DNA of 64,000 nucleotides from an uncultured Oscillospiraceae bacterium (lineage in GTDB: Bacteria; Bacillota; Clostridia; Oscillospirales; Oscillospiraceae): assembly GCA_947630375.1 (NCBI GenBank), contig CANRHH010000005.1, forward strand, positions 1 to 64,000. The letters are read 5' to 3'. Position 1 is the stretch's first letter, and each line of letters opens with the position of its first letter. This document shows positions 50,420 through 58,440 of the stretch, piece by piece. The translations under genes were made by a program, and so were the position numbers. The notes beneath the pieces are model-generated. The model did not search any database and was not told where the DNA came from. It saw only the letters and a list, made by a program, of their open reading frames with translations.

Positions 50420-50687
50420 ACTTGAGCCACCTCCCTTTGTCCATATACCGGGCCACCAGCAGCGTGTCGATGATCCCCAAAAGGGCGCTGATGATGGCAA
50501 TGTCCAGATAGACCCCCCGGCCGCTGTAGAGGGCGAAGAGGATCATGGCGCAGCAGATCAGAACATCGGCGCAGTCCCCCGCCACCATCCGGTCCGCGGC
50601 GGTGGGGCCCTTGACGAGCCGGACCAGGTTTATGACCGCCAGCGCGCCGAACAGCACGGCAAAGATCATCAAATCGGTCATTCCCAT
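50397..50687 (-). CDS. MrpF-like subunit (MbhB)
   Basis: A 96-residue protein with three helices of the MnhF/MrpF family. VRLVKGPTAADRMVAGDCAD and DIAIISALLGIIDTLLVARY match the conserved core, including the Asp in ADRM. It overlaps the MrpE-like gene by 10 nt. Confidence 0.93.
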   Translation of the reverse strand: MGMTDLMIFAVLFGALAVINLVRLVKGPTAADRMVAGDCADVLICCAMILFALYSGRGVYLDIAIISALLGIIDTLLVARYMDKGRWLKYVAKDRH

Positions 50688-51199
50688 ACCCTCCTTAAGC
50701 CCTTCTCCAGCGTGCCCTTGATGGCGTCGCCCGCCTCCTGGCCGCTGGGTTTGGTCACGTCGATCCAGTGTATGTAATAATAGGTCTGCCCGTCCTCCTC
50801 GGCGACGTCCATGGTGATGGTGCCGGGAGTGAGGGTGATGGCGTTGGCAAGGGCGGCCTGGCCATAATCGGACTTCAGGTCCACAGGCACCTTGACAATG
50901 CCGGGGTTCACGTTCTTGCAGCCGCCGAAGCAGCGCTTGGCCACATCCACATTGGCCTTGATCATCTCCACCGGGAAGAGGATCAGCCAGAAGAGCAGGG
51001 CTGAGCCCAGCTTCACCGGGTTAAAGAGCCAGAAGGCCCTTTCGTGGATGAAGAACCGGGCCGAAAACAGAGCCACCGCGAGGCTCACCACCGCGCCGGC
51101 CGCCAGCTCCTGTACGGTGAAGGTCCAGGTCAGCAGGACCCAGAAGGCATAGCAGACGACGAAGGTGGAAACGACAGCGGGAAATTTCGTCTTGGGCAA
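50678..51199 (-). CDS. MrpE-like subunit (MbhA)
   Basis: A 173-residue MnhE/MrpE-family protein: helices near residues 8-60, then NPVKLGSALLFWLILFPVEM, a soluble domain with LANAITLTPGTITMDV (family signature) and YYIHWIDV. It starts at TTG 51199 with GGAGAGG upstream. It opens the Mrp-like block after hypA. Confidence 0.93.
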   Translation of the reverse strand: MPKTKFPAVVSTFVVCYAFWVLLTWTFTVQELAAGAVVSLAVALFSARFFIHERAFWLFNPVKLGSALLFWLILFPVEMIKANVDVAKRCFGGCKNVNPGIVKVPVDLKSDYGQAALANAITLTPGTITMDVAEEDGQTYYYIHWIDVTKPSGQEAGDAIKGTLEKGLRRVWE

Positions 51200-51254
51200 G
51201 GGGTAACCTCTCCTTTCTTTTGGGCGGCGGAGCCGCCGTGTACTTTATAGAAGC

Positions 51255-51596
51255 TCATTCGACTTTCAGGCTGTCTACATAGAACTCCCGTCCGGAGATC
51301 ATGCGGATGGCCGCGGAGCGGCACTGGGGGCAGCAGGCGTTTTTCCGGTCCGCGTCCCCCTCATAGCCGCAGTCCCGGCATTGGAAGCGGGCGGGGAGCG
51401 TTTCGATCAGCAGCTGCGCCCCTTCCGCCGGGGAACCGGCGGCGGCAATGGGGAAAAACTCTCTCAGACAGTCCGGCACCAGGCCGGAAAACTCCCCCAT
51501 TTTCAGGCGGATCTCCAGCACCCGCCGGAATCCGTTCTTTTGCGCCTCCCCGTCTACGATCCCGATGATCCCCTGGGCTATTGCCAGTTCATGCAT
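51255..51596 (-). CDS. hypA: hydrogenase nickel insertion protein HypA
   Basis: A 113-residue nickel metallochaperone. The N-terminal MHELAIAQGI has the Ni-binding His2, and the zinc site is CRDCGYEGD...ACCPQCRS. It delivers Ni to the hydrogenase large subunit, usually with the GTPase HypB, for which no gene is present in this window. It sits between the large-subunit gene and the Mrp-like block, which ties its job to this enzyme. Confidence 0.95.
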   Translation of the reverse strand: MHELAIAQGIIGIVDGEAQKNGFRRVLEIRLKMGEFSGLVPDCLREFFPIAAAGSPAEGAQLLIETLPARFQCRDCGYEGDADRKNACCPQCRSAAIRMISGREFYVDSLKVE

Positions 51597-51608
51597 CGCT
51601 TCGTCCGC

Positions 51609-52691
51609 TTACCGGTCCAGGCAGCTGAAGCAGGGGTCGATGCTGGCCACGATGAGCCCGGCGTCGGCCACGGTGTTGCCCCGAAGCATGGCGGGAATGG
51701 TGGGGGTGTTCTTGTAGCTGGGCACGTGGATGCTGACCCGGTGGTTATACAGGCTGCCGTTGCCCACCACCATGTAGCTCAGCTGGCCGCGGGGGGCCTC
51801 ATGCCGGGCCACGAACACGCCGTCCTGGATCTTGACGAGCTTGTTGCCCAGGTTAATGGGGCCTTCCGGCAGGTTTTCCAGGGCCTGACGGATGATCTTG
51901 ATGCTCTCGGCGGACTCCAGGGCCCGGATGACCACCCGGGCGTACACGTCGCCGCTGTCCACCACGGGCACGCCGAACTCAAAGTCGCCATAGGCGGAGT
52001 AGGGCGAATCCCGCCGCACGTCCACGTCCACGCCGGAAGCCCGGGCATGGGGGCCGATGGCGCCCATTTTCAGCGCCACGTCCCGGGGCAGGGTGCCCAC
52101 GCCCTTGGTACGCAGGGCGATGGTCTTGTCGGTGACGGCGATCTCGGTGATGCGCTTGAGCTTTTCCTCCAGCGTGTCGCAGGCGGCCAGGATCTTGACC
52201 CGCAGCTCGTCGCTGATATCCCGCCGGGAACCGCCGATGGTGACCATGGCATAGTTGACCCGGTTGCCGGTCATCTCCTCCAGCAGATCCATCACCAGCT
52301 CCCGCTCGTCCCAGATGTGCATAAACATGCTGTCATGGCCGATGATATGGCAGGCGATGCCCAGCCACAGGAAATGGGAGTGGAGCCGCTCCAGCTCCGC
52401 GGTGATGACCCGGATATACTCGCCCCGTTTGGGCGGGGTGATCCCGTTGATGTTCTCCACGGCCATAGCGTAGGTAAAGGCGTGGGAGTGGGAACAGATG
52501 CCGCAGACCCGCTCCACCAGCACCAGGGTCTGGATCGCGTTGCGCTCGGTGGCCAGCTTCTCAATGCCCCGGTGGTTATAGCCCACAAAGACCTCCGCGT
52601 CTTTGATGACCTCGCCCTCGGTGTAGAGCTTGGCGTGGATGGGCTCCTCCAGCGCGGGATGGTACGGGCCAATGGGCACGATGTAGCTCAT
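51609..52691 (-). CDS. [NiFe] hydrogenase large subunit (MbhL/EchE-like)
   Basis: A 360-residue catalytic subunit of a group 4 energy-converting hydrogenase. Both NiFe-binding motifs are complete: RVCGICSHSH near residue 62 and DPCFSCLDR as the last nine residues. All four Cys are present, so this is a true hydrogenase and not an Mbs- or Fpo-like relative. There is no C-terminal peptide after the final motif, so proteolytic maturation would not be needed. The ATG overlaps the upstream NuoC-like stop by 4 nt. Confidence 0.95.
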   Translation of the reverse strand: MSYIVPIGPYHPALEEPIHAKLYTEGEVIKDAEVFVGYNHRGIEKLATERNAIQTLVLVERVCGICSHSHAFTYAMAVENINGITPPKRGEYIRVITAELERLHSHFLWLGIACHIIGHDSMFMHIWDERELVMDLLEEMTGNRVNYAMVTIGGSRRDISDELRVKILAACDTLEEKLKRITEIAVTDKTIALRTKGVGTLPRDVALKMGAIGPHARASGVDVDVRRDSPYSAYGDFEFGVPVVDSGDVYARVVIRALESAESIKIIRQALENLPEGPINLGNKLVKIQDGVFVARHEAPRGQLSYMVVGNGSLYNHRVSIHVPSYKNTPTIPAMLRGNTVADAGLIVASIDPCFSCLDR

Positions 52692-53086
52692 TGCTTCGCC
52701 TCCTTCTTATTCTTCTCTACCAGTTCGGACAGGGGCGTCACCATGATGTGGCCCTTGCCCTGGGTCTCCAACATGTCCTCCGGCAGGAACAGCCGCTGGG
52801 ACATGTCCAGCCCCTCGAACACCACGCCAAACAGCTCGTTGATCTCCCGTTCGGGCCAGGTGGCGGCAGTGTCATAGATCTCGCCGATGGAGGGGACGGT
52901 GTTCTCGCCGGTGACGCAATAGGACTCGATGTCCGGGTCCACCGCGTACTCATAGGAGAGCACGGTCTGGCCCTCCTTGTCGATGTATCCGTGGATCATC
53001 ACAAGGAACCGGCCTTCTTTCTTCATCCGCTCCGCAACGGGTACGATCTGGTCTTTGCCGATGGGGATTCTCTTGTACTCCTGCAT
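52688..53086 (-). CDS. hydrogenase NuoC-like subunit (MbhK/EchD)
   Basis: A 132-residue protein of the NuoC/30-kDa family: PSIGEIYDTAATWPEREINE matches the family WPEREI-x-ELFG signature, and GLDMSQRLFLPEDM follows. It bridges the large subunit and the membrane arm. ATG 53086 is chosen, with AGAGG 8 nt upstream; an in-frame GTG at 53095 is possible. The 88-nt gap to hypE has one small stem (around 53142-53161) and no clear promoter. Confidence 0.9.
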   Translation of the reverse strand: MQEYKRIPIGKDQIVPVAERMKKEGRFLVMIHGYIDKEGQTVLSYEYAVDPDIESYCVTGENTVPSIGEIYDTAATWPEREINELFGVVFEGLDMSQRLFLPEDMLETQGKGHIMVTPLSELVEKNKKEAKQ

Positions 53087-53174
53087 GCATTTCACCTCTC
53101 GATGTGCAAAATAGCGCTGAGATTGGGATATTCTATTTGAAAATCTTCAGCGAAGAAGATTATTCAGCGATTTT

Positions 53175-54173
53175 TCAGCAGATCCTGGGCAGCTGGGCCC
53201 CGGTCAGCTTCTGGAGGATCCGCCCTGCGCCCAGGCGGGTGCGCAGCACCAGGGTCCCCGGCCGGACGGCCGTGACGGTGCCGATGGCGGCGGCGGCGCG
53301 CCCCTCGGGGAAGCTGCGCAGCAGCGCCAGAGCCGCCTGCTCGCTCTCAGGCGGGACCACCGCCAGGAGCTTGCCCTCATTGGCGCAGTACAGAGGCTCC
53401 AGGCCCAGCAGCTCACAGGCCGCCCGGACCGGCGGGGCCACGGGGATATCCTCCTCCCGGAGCCGGATGCCCAGGTCCGTGCCCTCGATAAATTCATTCA
53501 GCGTGGTGGCCACGCCGCCCCGGGTGGGGTCCCGCAGGACCCGGACCCCCAAGTCCGCCTCCAGCAGCGCTGCCGCCATACGATGCAGCGGCGCGCAGTC
53601 GGAGCGGACGGCGTCCTGGCCCATGCCGGTCCGGGCCAGCATCACGGCGGCCCCGTGGTCCCCCACGGTGCCGGAGACCAGGACCCGGTCCCCCTCCCGG
53701 ATGGCCTTGGGGCTCAGGCCCGGAAAACGCAGCGGGCCGAAGCCGGCGGTGTTGATATACAGCTTGTCCCCCCGGCCTTTCTCCACCACCTTGGTGTCCC
53801 CGGTGACGATCTGCACCCCCGCGGCCTCACAGGCGGCCTGGACGGAGGAGAGCACCCGCTCCAGGGTCTCCATCGGCAGCCCCTCCTCGATCAGCAGGGC
53901 ACAGCTTAAAAAGCGGGGCTCGCCGCCGCACATGGCCACGTCGTTCACCGTGCCGCAGACGGCCAGCTTGCCGATATCCCCGCCCGGGAAAAACAGCGGA
54001 TCCACCACGAAGCTGTCCGTGGAGAAGACCAGCTTCTCCCCGCCGGGGACGATGGCCCCGTCCCCCAAAGCCTCTAAGGCCGCGTTTTTAAACCGGGGAA
54101 GGATCTGCTCCCCGATCAGCCGGGAGGTCTTTTTCCCCCCGCTGCCGTAATCTAAGGTAATGAGTTCTTCCAT
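53175..54173 (-). CDS. hypE: hydrogenase expression protein HypE
   Basis: A 332-residue AIR-synthase-fold protein that dehydrates the thiocarboxamide on its C-terminal Cys to thiocyanate, source of the CN ligands. Seen: LDYGSGGKKTSRLI, FSTDSFVVDPLFFPGGDIG, GTVNDVAMCGG, GDTKVV, RDPTRGGVATTLNEF and the essential C-terminal PRIC. It lies 10 nt after hypD. Confidence 0.97.
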   Translation of the reverse strand: MEELITLDYGSGGKKTSRLIGEQILPRFKNAALEALGDGAIVPGGEKLVFSTDSFVVDPLFFPGGDIGKLAVCGTVNDVAMCGGEPRFLSCALLIEEGLPMETLERVLSSVQAACEAAGVQIVTGDTKVVEKGRGDKLYINTAGFGPLRFPGLSPKAIREGDRVLVSGTVGDHGAAVMLARTGMGQDAVRSDCAPLHRMAAALLEADLGVRVLRDPTRGGVATTLNEFIEGTDLGIRLREEDIPVAPPVRAACELLGLEPLYCANEGKLLAVVPPESEQAALALLRSFPEGRAAAAIGTVTAVRPGTLVLRTRLGAGRILQKLTGAQLPRIC

Positions 54174-54183
54174 GTTTGTTCCT

Positions 54184-55251
54184 TTACAGGGCGGCGCCGT
54201 ATTTATAGGCCGCCGCGCAGGCCCCCTCCGAGGAGACCATACAGGGCCCCATGGGGTCCTCCGGGGTGCAGACTTTGCCGAACAGGCCGCAGCCCTGGGG
54301 CTCCAGCCGGCCGGTGATCACCTGGCCGCAGCGGCAGGCCGTAGGCGCGGCGGCGGGGCGGGGCCCGATGCCGAATTTCCGCTCCGCGTCGAAGTCCTTC
54401 CAGGGCTCCCGCAGCTTCAGGCCGCTGTTTTCGATCCGGCCCAGGCCCCGCCACAGGTCCGCCCGGGGCTCCAGGCACCGTTCCATCCGCTCCAGGGCCA
54501 GGGGGTTGCCCTTCGGGGCCACCGCCCGGGGATAGGCGTTCTGGACCCGGGGCCGGCCCTCGGCCAGCTGCTTGAGCAGCAGATACAGGGCCAGAAGGAT
54601 CTCTTCCGGCTCAAAGCCGCCCACCACCGCCGGCAGGCCGTATTCCTCCGGCAGAAAGCGGAAAGCCTCCGCCCCGATGATGCTGGCCACATGGCCGGGG
54701 CACAGAAAACCCTGGACATTGAAGCCCTCCATGGCGATCAGGGCCCGCAGGGCCGGCTCCACGGTTTTCAGCATGGAGAACACGGAGAAATTCCCCACGC
54801 CCTCCTCCGCCGCCGTCAGCACCGCCGCGGCGGTGCCGGGGGCGCTGGTCTCAAACCCGGCCCCTAAGAAGACCACTTCCCGCTCCGGCTCCTCTTTGGC
54901 CAGCTCCACCGCGTCCACCGGCGAGTACACCACCCGGACCCGGGCCCCTAAGGCCCGGCGGCGCTGGAGGCTGTCCCCCGGCCGGCTGCCCGGGACCCGG
55001 ACCAGGTCCCCATAGGTGGCGATCGTCACATTTTTTTCCATGGCCAGGTCCAACACCGCGTCGATGACCTCGGGCGGCGTCACGCACACGGGGCAGCCCG
55101 GGCCGCTCAAAAGCTTTACCTGCTTCGGCAGCAGGGCCTTGATCCCGGCGCGGGCGATGGACATGGTGTGGGTCCCGCAGACCTCCATCAGGTTCACCGG
55201 CCCCAGGGGCAGCGCCTCTATGGCCGCCAGCAGCTTTTCAGCCGAGGGCAT
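54184..55251 (-). CDS. hypD: hydrogenase formation protein HypD
   Basis: A 355-residue [4Fe-4S] protein, the scaffold on which Fe(CN)2CO is built with HypC. Signatures: MEVCGTHTMSIARAGI, LSGPGCPVCVTP, GFETSAPGTAAAV and the C-terminal cluster region CRCGQVITGRLEPQGCGLFG. It overlaps hypC by 14 nt. Confidence 0.97.
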   Translation of the reverse strand: MPSAEKLLAAIEALPLGPVNLMEVCGTHTMSIARAGIKALLPKQVKLLSGPGCPVCVTPPEVIDAVLDLAMEKNVTIATYGDLVRVPGSRPGDSLQRRRALGARVRVVYSPVDAVELAKEEPEREVVFLGAGFETSAPGTAAAVLTAAEEGVGNFSVFSMLKTVEPALRALIAMEGFNVQGFLCPGHVASIIGAEAFRFLPEEYGLPAVVGGFEPEEILLALYLLLKQLAEGRPRVQNAYPRAVAPKGNPLALERMERCLEPRADLWRGLGRIENSGLKLREPWKDFDAERKFGIGPRPAAAPTACRCGQVITGRLEPQGCGLFGKVCTPEDPMGPCMVSSEGACAAAYKYGAAL

Positions 55252-55459
55252 CCGCCATCTCCTCCCAGCTCTCCAGGTCCTCCAGGGCCTGGTTTTCGGG
55301 CAGGCGCTCGATGGCGAAGCCCGCGTGGACCATCACATAGTCCCCCACTTTGGGCTCCCGGATGAAATCCACCCGGATCTCCCGCTGCAGGCCCAGGGCC
55401 TCGCCCACGGCCTTGTTGCCGTGGATCTCTGTCAATTGAAGGGGTACCGCAAGGCACAT
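55238..55459 (-). CDS. hypC: hydrogenase assembly chaperone HypC
   Basis: A 73-residue chaperone beginning MCLAVP, with the essential Cys2 that ligates the Fe(CN)2CO unit. VGDYVMVHAGFAIERL is the other family motif. It overlaps both hypF (28 nt) and hypD (14 nt), so the hyp genes are one translationally coupled operon. Confidence 0.97.
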   Translation of the reverse strand: MCLAVPLQLTEIHGNKAVGEALGLQREIRVDFIREPKVGDYVMVHAGFAIERLPENQALEDLESWEEMADALG

Positions 55460-57705
55460 GTCCCGTCGCTCTCCATTTTCTGAAATTTGGCCCGCGCCAC
55501 CGCCAGCTGCCCCAGGGAGAGCCCCTCGTCGTTGGCGGAGACCCGGCTGTGCCGCCAGGGCCGCAGGCCCAGCCGCTCCAGCTTCCGGAGCAGGCGCCGC
55601 ATGATATAGATATTCTGGAAGCTGCCGCCGGAGAGGACCACGTCCCGGATCCCCGTCTCCTTGGCGGCGGCCAGGCAGCTCTCCGCCGCCATATCCACCA
55701 GCGTGTTCATAAATTTGGCCGCCAACAGCCCCCGGTCCAATCCCCGGTCCCGGTCCGCCGTCAGGGCGCGGATCATGGGCCGCCAGTCGAACAGGAGCGG
55801 TGCGCCGGACAATTCATAGGGATAGCGCTCCTCGCTGTCCCCGGCGGCGGCCTCTAAGAGCACCGCCCCCTGGCCCTCGTAGCTGCACCGGGTCTTGATC
55901 CCCAGCAGGGCCGAGACGCCGTCAAAGAGCCGGCCCATCCCGGAGGAGAGGGGGCAGTTGAGCCCGGTGCGGCACATGGCCTCCCAGGTATCTCTCTGTT
56001 CCCAGGCCCCGGTATCACATCCGGCGTCCCGGGCCAGGGCCCAGGCCAGCCGCCCGATCTCCCGCACGGCTAAATCCCCGCCCACCAGGGGCAGAGGCCG
56101 GATGCTGCCGAAGCGGGTGAAGGACGCATAGTCCCCCACCAGGCACTCGCCGCCCCAGGCGGCCCCGTCGCTCCCCAGGCCCACGCCGTCCCAGATCAGG
56201 CCGATCACCGGCCCCTCCAGGCCGTTGTCCGCCATGCAGGCGGCCATGTGGGCGTGGTGGTGCTGCACCTGGATCAGGGGCAGGCCCTCCGCCCGGCTCC
56301 GCTCCTTGGCATAAGCGGTAGACAGATAGTCCGGGTGCAGGTCGCAGGCCAAAAGGCTTGGTTTTACGTCAAAAAGGCGCTCAAAGTGCCGGATCTGCTG
56401 TTCATAGTTCTCCAGGGTCTCCAGATTTTTCAGGTCCCCGATGTGCTGGCTGAGGAAAGCGCTGTCCTCCTTGGCCAGGCAGAAGCTGGCCTTCTGCTCC
56501 GCCCCGCAGGCCAGGGCGCTGCCCCGGCCGCCCCGGAGCCGCACCGGGAAGGGCACATAGCCCCGGGACCGGCGGGCCGGGTACTCCTTCCCGTCCAGCA
56601 CCCAATACAGGGAGTCGTCGCAGCGGGTCTGAATGTCCCGGTCATGGAGCAGGAAACCGTCCGCGATGCCCCGCAGCTGTTCCAGGGCCTGGCGGTTTTG
56701 GTAAAGAATGGGCGTGTCGGACAGGTTGGCGCTGGTCATCACCAGTGCGTCCAGGTCCTCCCCCAACAGCAGCACATGCAGCGGCGTGTAGGGCAGCATC
56801 ACGCCCAGCCGGCCGTTCTCGCTGAGATGGGCCAGGCTCCCGGGGTCCCGCTTTTTCAGCAGCACGATGGGCTTGCGGGGCCCGGTCAGCAGCCGCTCCT
56901 CCGCCGGGTCCATCAGGCACAGCGCCCGGGCCGCCGCCACATCCCGGCACATGAGGGCGAAGGGTTTTTCGTCCCGCTGCTTCCGGCGGCGCAGCTCCCC
57001 GGCGATCTCCGGCGGGTCCACCAGGCAGGCCAGGTGCATCCCACCCAGGCCCTTCACGGCCAGGATGCCGCCCTTTTTCAGCAGCGCCCGGGCCTGTTCC
57101 ACCGCCTCTCCCGGCTGCTCCCGGCCCGCCTCATCCAGAAAGAAGGCCCGGGGGCCGCAGACCGGACAGCAGTCCGGCTGGGCATGGTAGCGCCGGTTTT
57201 CAATATCGTGATACTCCCGCGCGCAGTCCGGGCACATGGGAAAGACACCCATGGAGGTCCGGGCCCGGTCATAGGGCACGTCCCGGATGATGGTAAAGCG
57301 GGGGCCGCAGTTGGTGCAGTTGATAAAGGGGTAGCGGTAGCGCCGGTCCTTCGGGTCCAGCAGCTCCCGGCGGCAGTCCTCACACAGGCCGATATCCGGA
57401 GAGATCAGGGTGTCCATCCGGGCGTCCGCCCGGCTGGGGCGGATCTCAAAGCCGGTATAGCCCGCCGGGCCTGGCAGCTTCTCCGCCTCTAAGCTCTCGA
57501 TCAGGGCCAGGCGGGGGGCCCGCTGGGGCAAAGCCCGGAGAAAGCCCTCCAGGGCGGCCTCCTCCCCCTCCAGTTCCAGCTCTACGCCGGAAGAGGTGTT
57601 TTTGATATAGCCCTTCAGGCCATACTCCCCCACCAGCCGGTGGACAAAGGGGCGAAAGCCCACACCCTGCACGATGCCCCGTATTTCGATGCGCCGTCTC
57701 TCCAA
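55432..57705 (-). CDS. hypF: carbamoyltransferase HypF
   Basis: The 757-residue enzyme makes carbamoyl-AMP and passes the carbamoyl group to HypE. Domains in order: acylphosphatase (IVQGVGFRPFVHRL, about 1-90); two zinc-finger pairs (CEDCRRELL...NCTNCGPRF and CPDCAREYH...CCPVCGPR, about 105-180); YrdC-like (GILAVKGLGGMHLACL); Kae1-like with VQHHHAHMAACMADN. The best frame starts at TTG 57705, giving MERRRIEIRGIVQGVGF. The Shine-Dalgarno site is weak. It is the first gene of the hyp-mbh operon, 38 nt after a promoter. Confidence 0.95.
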   Translation of the reverse strand: MERRRIEIRGIVQGVGFRPFVHRLVGEYGLKGYIKNTSSGVELELEGEEAALEGFLRALPQRAPRLALIESLEAEKLPGPAGYTGFEIRPSRADARMDTLISPDIGLCEDCRRELLDPKDRRYRYPFINCTNCGPRFTIIRDVPYDRARTSMGVFPMCPDCAREYHDIENRRYHAQPDCCPVCGPRAFFLDEAGREQPGEAVEQARALLKKGGILAVKGLGGMHLACLVDPPEIAGELRRRKQRDEKPFALMCRDVAAARALCLMDPAEERLLTGPRKPIVLLKKRDPGSLAHLSENGRLGVMLPYTPLHVLLLGEDLDALVMTSANLSDTPILYQNRQALEQLRGIADGFLLHDRDIQTRCDDSLYWVLDGKEYPARRSRGYVPFPVRLRGGRGSALACGAEQKASFCLAKEDSAFLSQHIGDLKNLETLENYEQQIRHFERLFDVKPSLLACDLHPDYLSTAYAKERSRAEGLPLIQVQHHHAHMAACMADNGLEGPVIGLIWDGVGLGSDGAAWGGECLVGDYASFTRFGSIRPLPLVGGDLAVREIGRLAWALARDAGCDTGAWEQRDTWEAMCRTGLNCPLSSGMGRLFDGVSALLGIKTRCSYEGQGAVLLEAAAGDSEERYPYELSGAPLLFDWRPMIRALTADRDRGLDRGLLAAKFMNTLVDMAAESCLAAAKETGIRDVVLSGGSFQNIYIMRRLLRKLERLGLRPWRHSRVSANDEGLSLGQLAVARAKFQKMESDGTCALRYPFN

Positions 57706-57742
57706 GGCATACTACCCCATGGTTAATTAATTATCATTGTAT

Positions 57743-57771
57743 ATTATAAGCGTTCTCGCGTGGAGATGCAA
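57743..57771 (-). promoter_or_regulatory. sigma-A promoter of the hyp-mbh operon
   Basis: Minus-strand TTGCAT, 17-nt spacer, TATAAT. The whole 13-kb block down to 44590 has no other strong promoter that I noticed. 57772-57884 is AT-rich with no gene. Confidence 0.75.
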
Positions 57772-57884
57772 GAAATATTTTGCCCTTACAGACCTATTCA
57801 TAAATATTATACGATAGGAAGTTCATCCACGCAAGAAAAGTAAAAATTTTGACTAAATTTCAGCGTGGGACAAAACATAGAAAA

Positions 57885-58395
57885 AGGGGTCTGTAGCAAA
57901 ATACGTTTTTGCTACAGTCCCTTCTTAATCTGTAAAAAATGAGGCTCTTGAAGATAAATGAGAGGTTAGCTGCAAAAAAAGCTATGCCCTCTCATAGCCC
58001 TACTGTGCAATAAGATTTATGCCTTTAGTGCCATGTAAAGTAGCGCGTGCCGCCATTGGAAAGATCTCTGCCCAAAGGTGCATCGGGGTTTTCCCAAGGG
58101 GTCCGGGGATGCTGCCCCGGGGCCTTTTCTTTAGGGTACCCTTTCTTTGCGGCAAGGCAAAGAAAGGGTACAAAAGCACCAAGAGACCAAACTTCTCCTC
58201 CGCTGGCTCTCAAAATAGAAGTTCCGCCAACAACCCCTCCGCCTCGCTGCCGCTCGGCACCTCCCCTTACTCAGGGGAGGCATGAGGGTGCGGCATTTAT
58301 TCACATGACCTTCCGACTCCTTCGGAAAAGATTTTGACTTTCTTTAACATACAAAGGGGCTGTAGCTTAACGAATCGTTTTGCTACAGCCCCTTT
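57885..58395. repeat. about 510-bp non-coding element with inverted hairpin ends
   Basis: Both ends carry a hairpin built on CTGTAGCAAAA: left 57886-57921, right 58353-58395. Read outward they form inverted repeats beginning AAAGGGG. Between them are further palindromes: CCGGGG/CCCCGG near 58107-58126, GTACCCTTTCTTTGC with its complement (about 58135-58171), CCTCCCC/GGGGAGG (about 58250-58270) and TTCCGA/TCGGAA (about 58312-58328). No ORF has a ribosome-binding site. The right end, read on the minus strand, may also end transcription of the cohesin-like gene. It looks like a repeat element, but copy number cannot be judged here. Confidence 0.6.
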
Positions 58396-58440
58396 CAGCT
58401 GTCTGCTTGTCAAAAGCGGGCCGCGCTTGAAGCGGCACAT

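Noticed and set aside
44590..57705. Complex I (nuo) or stand-alone Mrp antiporter interpretation
   Set aside because: The large subunit keeps both NiFe cysteine motifs and hyp maturation genes are in the same block, so it is a hydrogenase.
58019..58337. Small ORFs inside the 57.9-58.4 kb element
   Set aside because: They run across palindromes, overlap on both strands and have no ribosome-binding site; the region reads as non-coding repeat.
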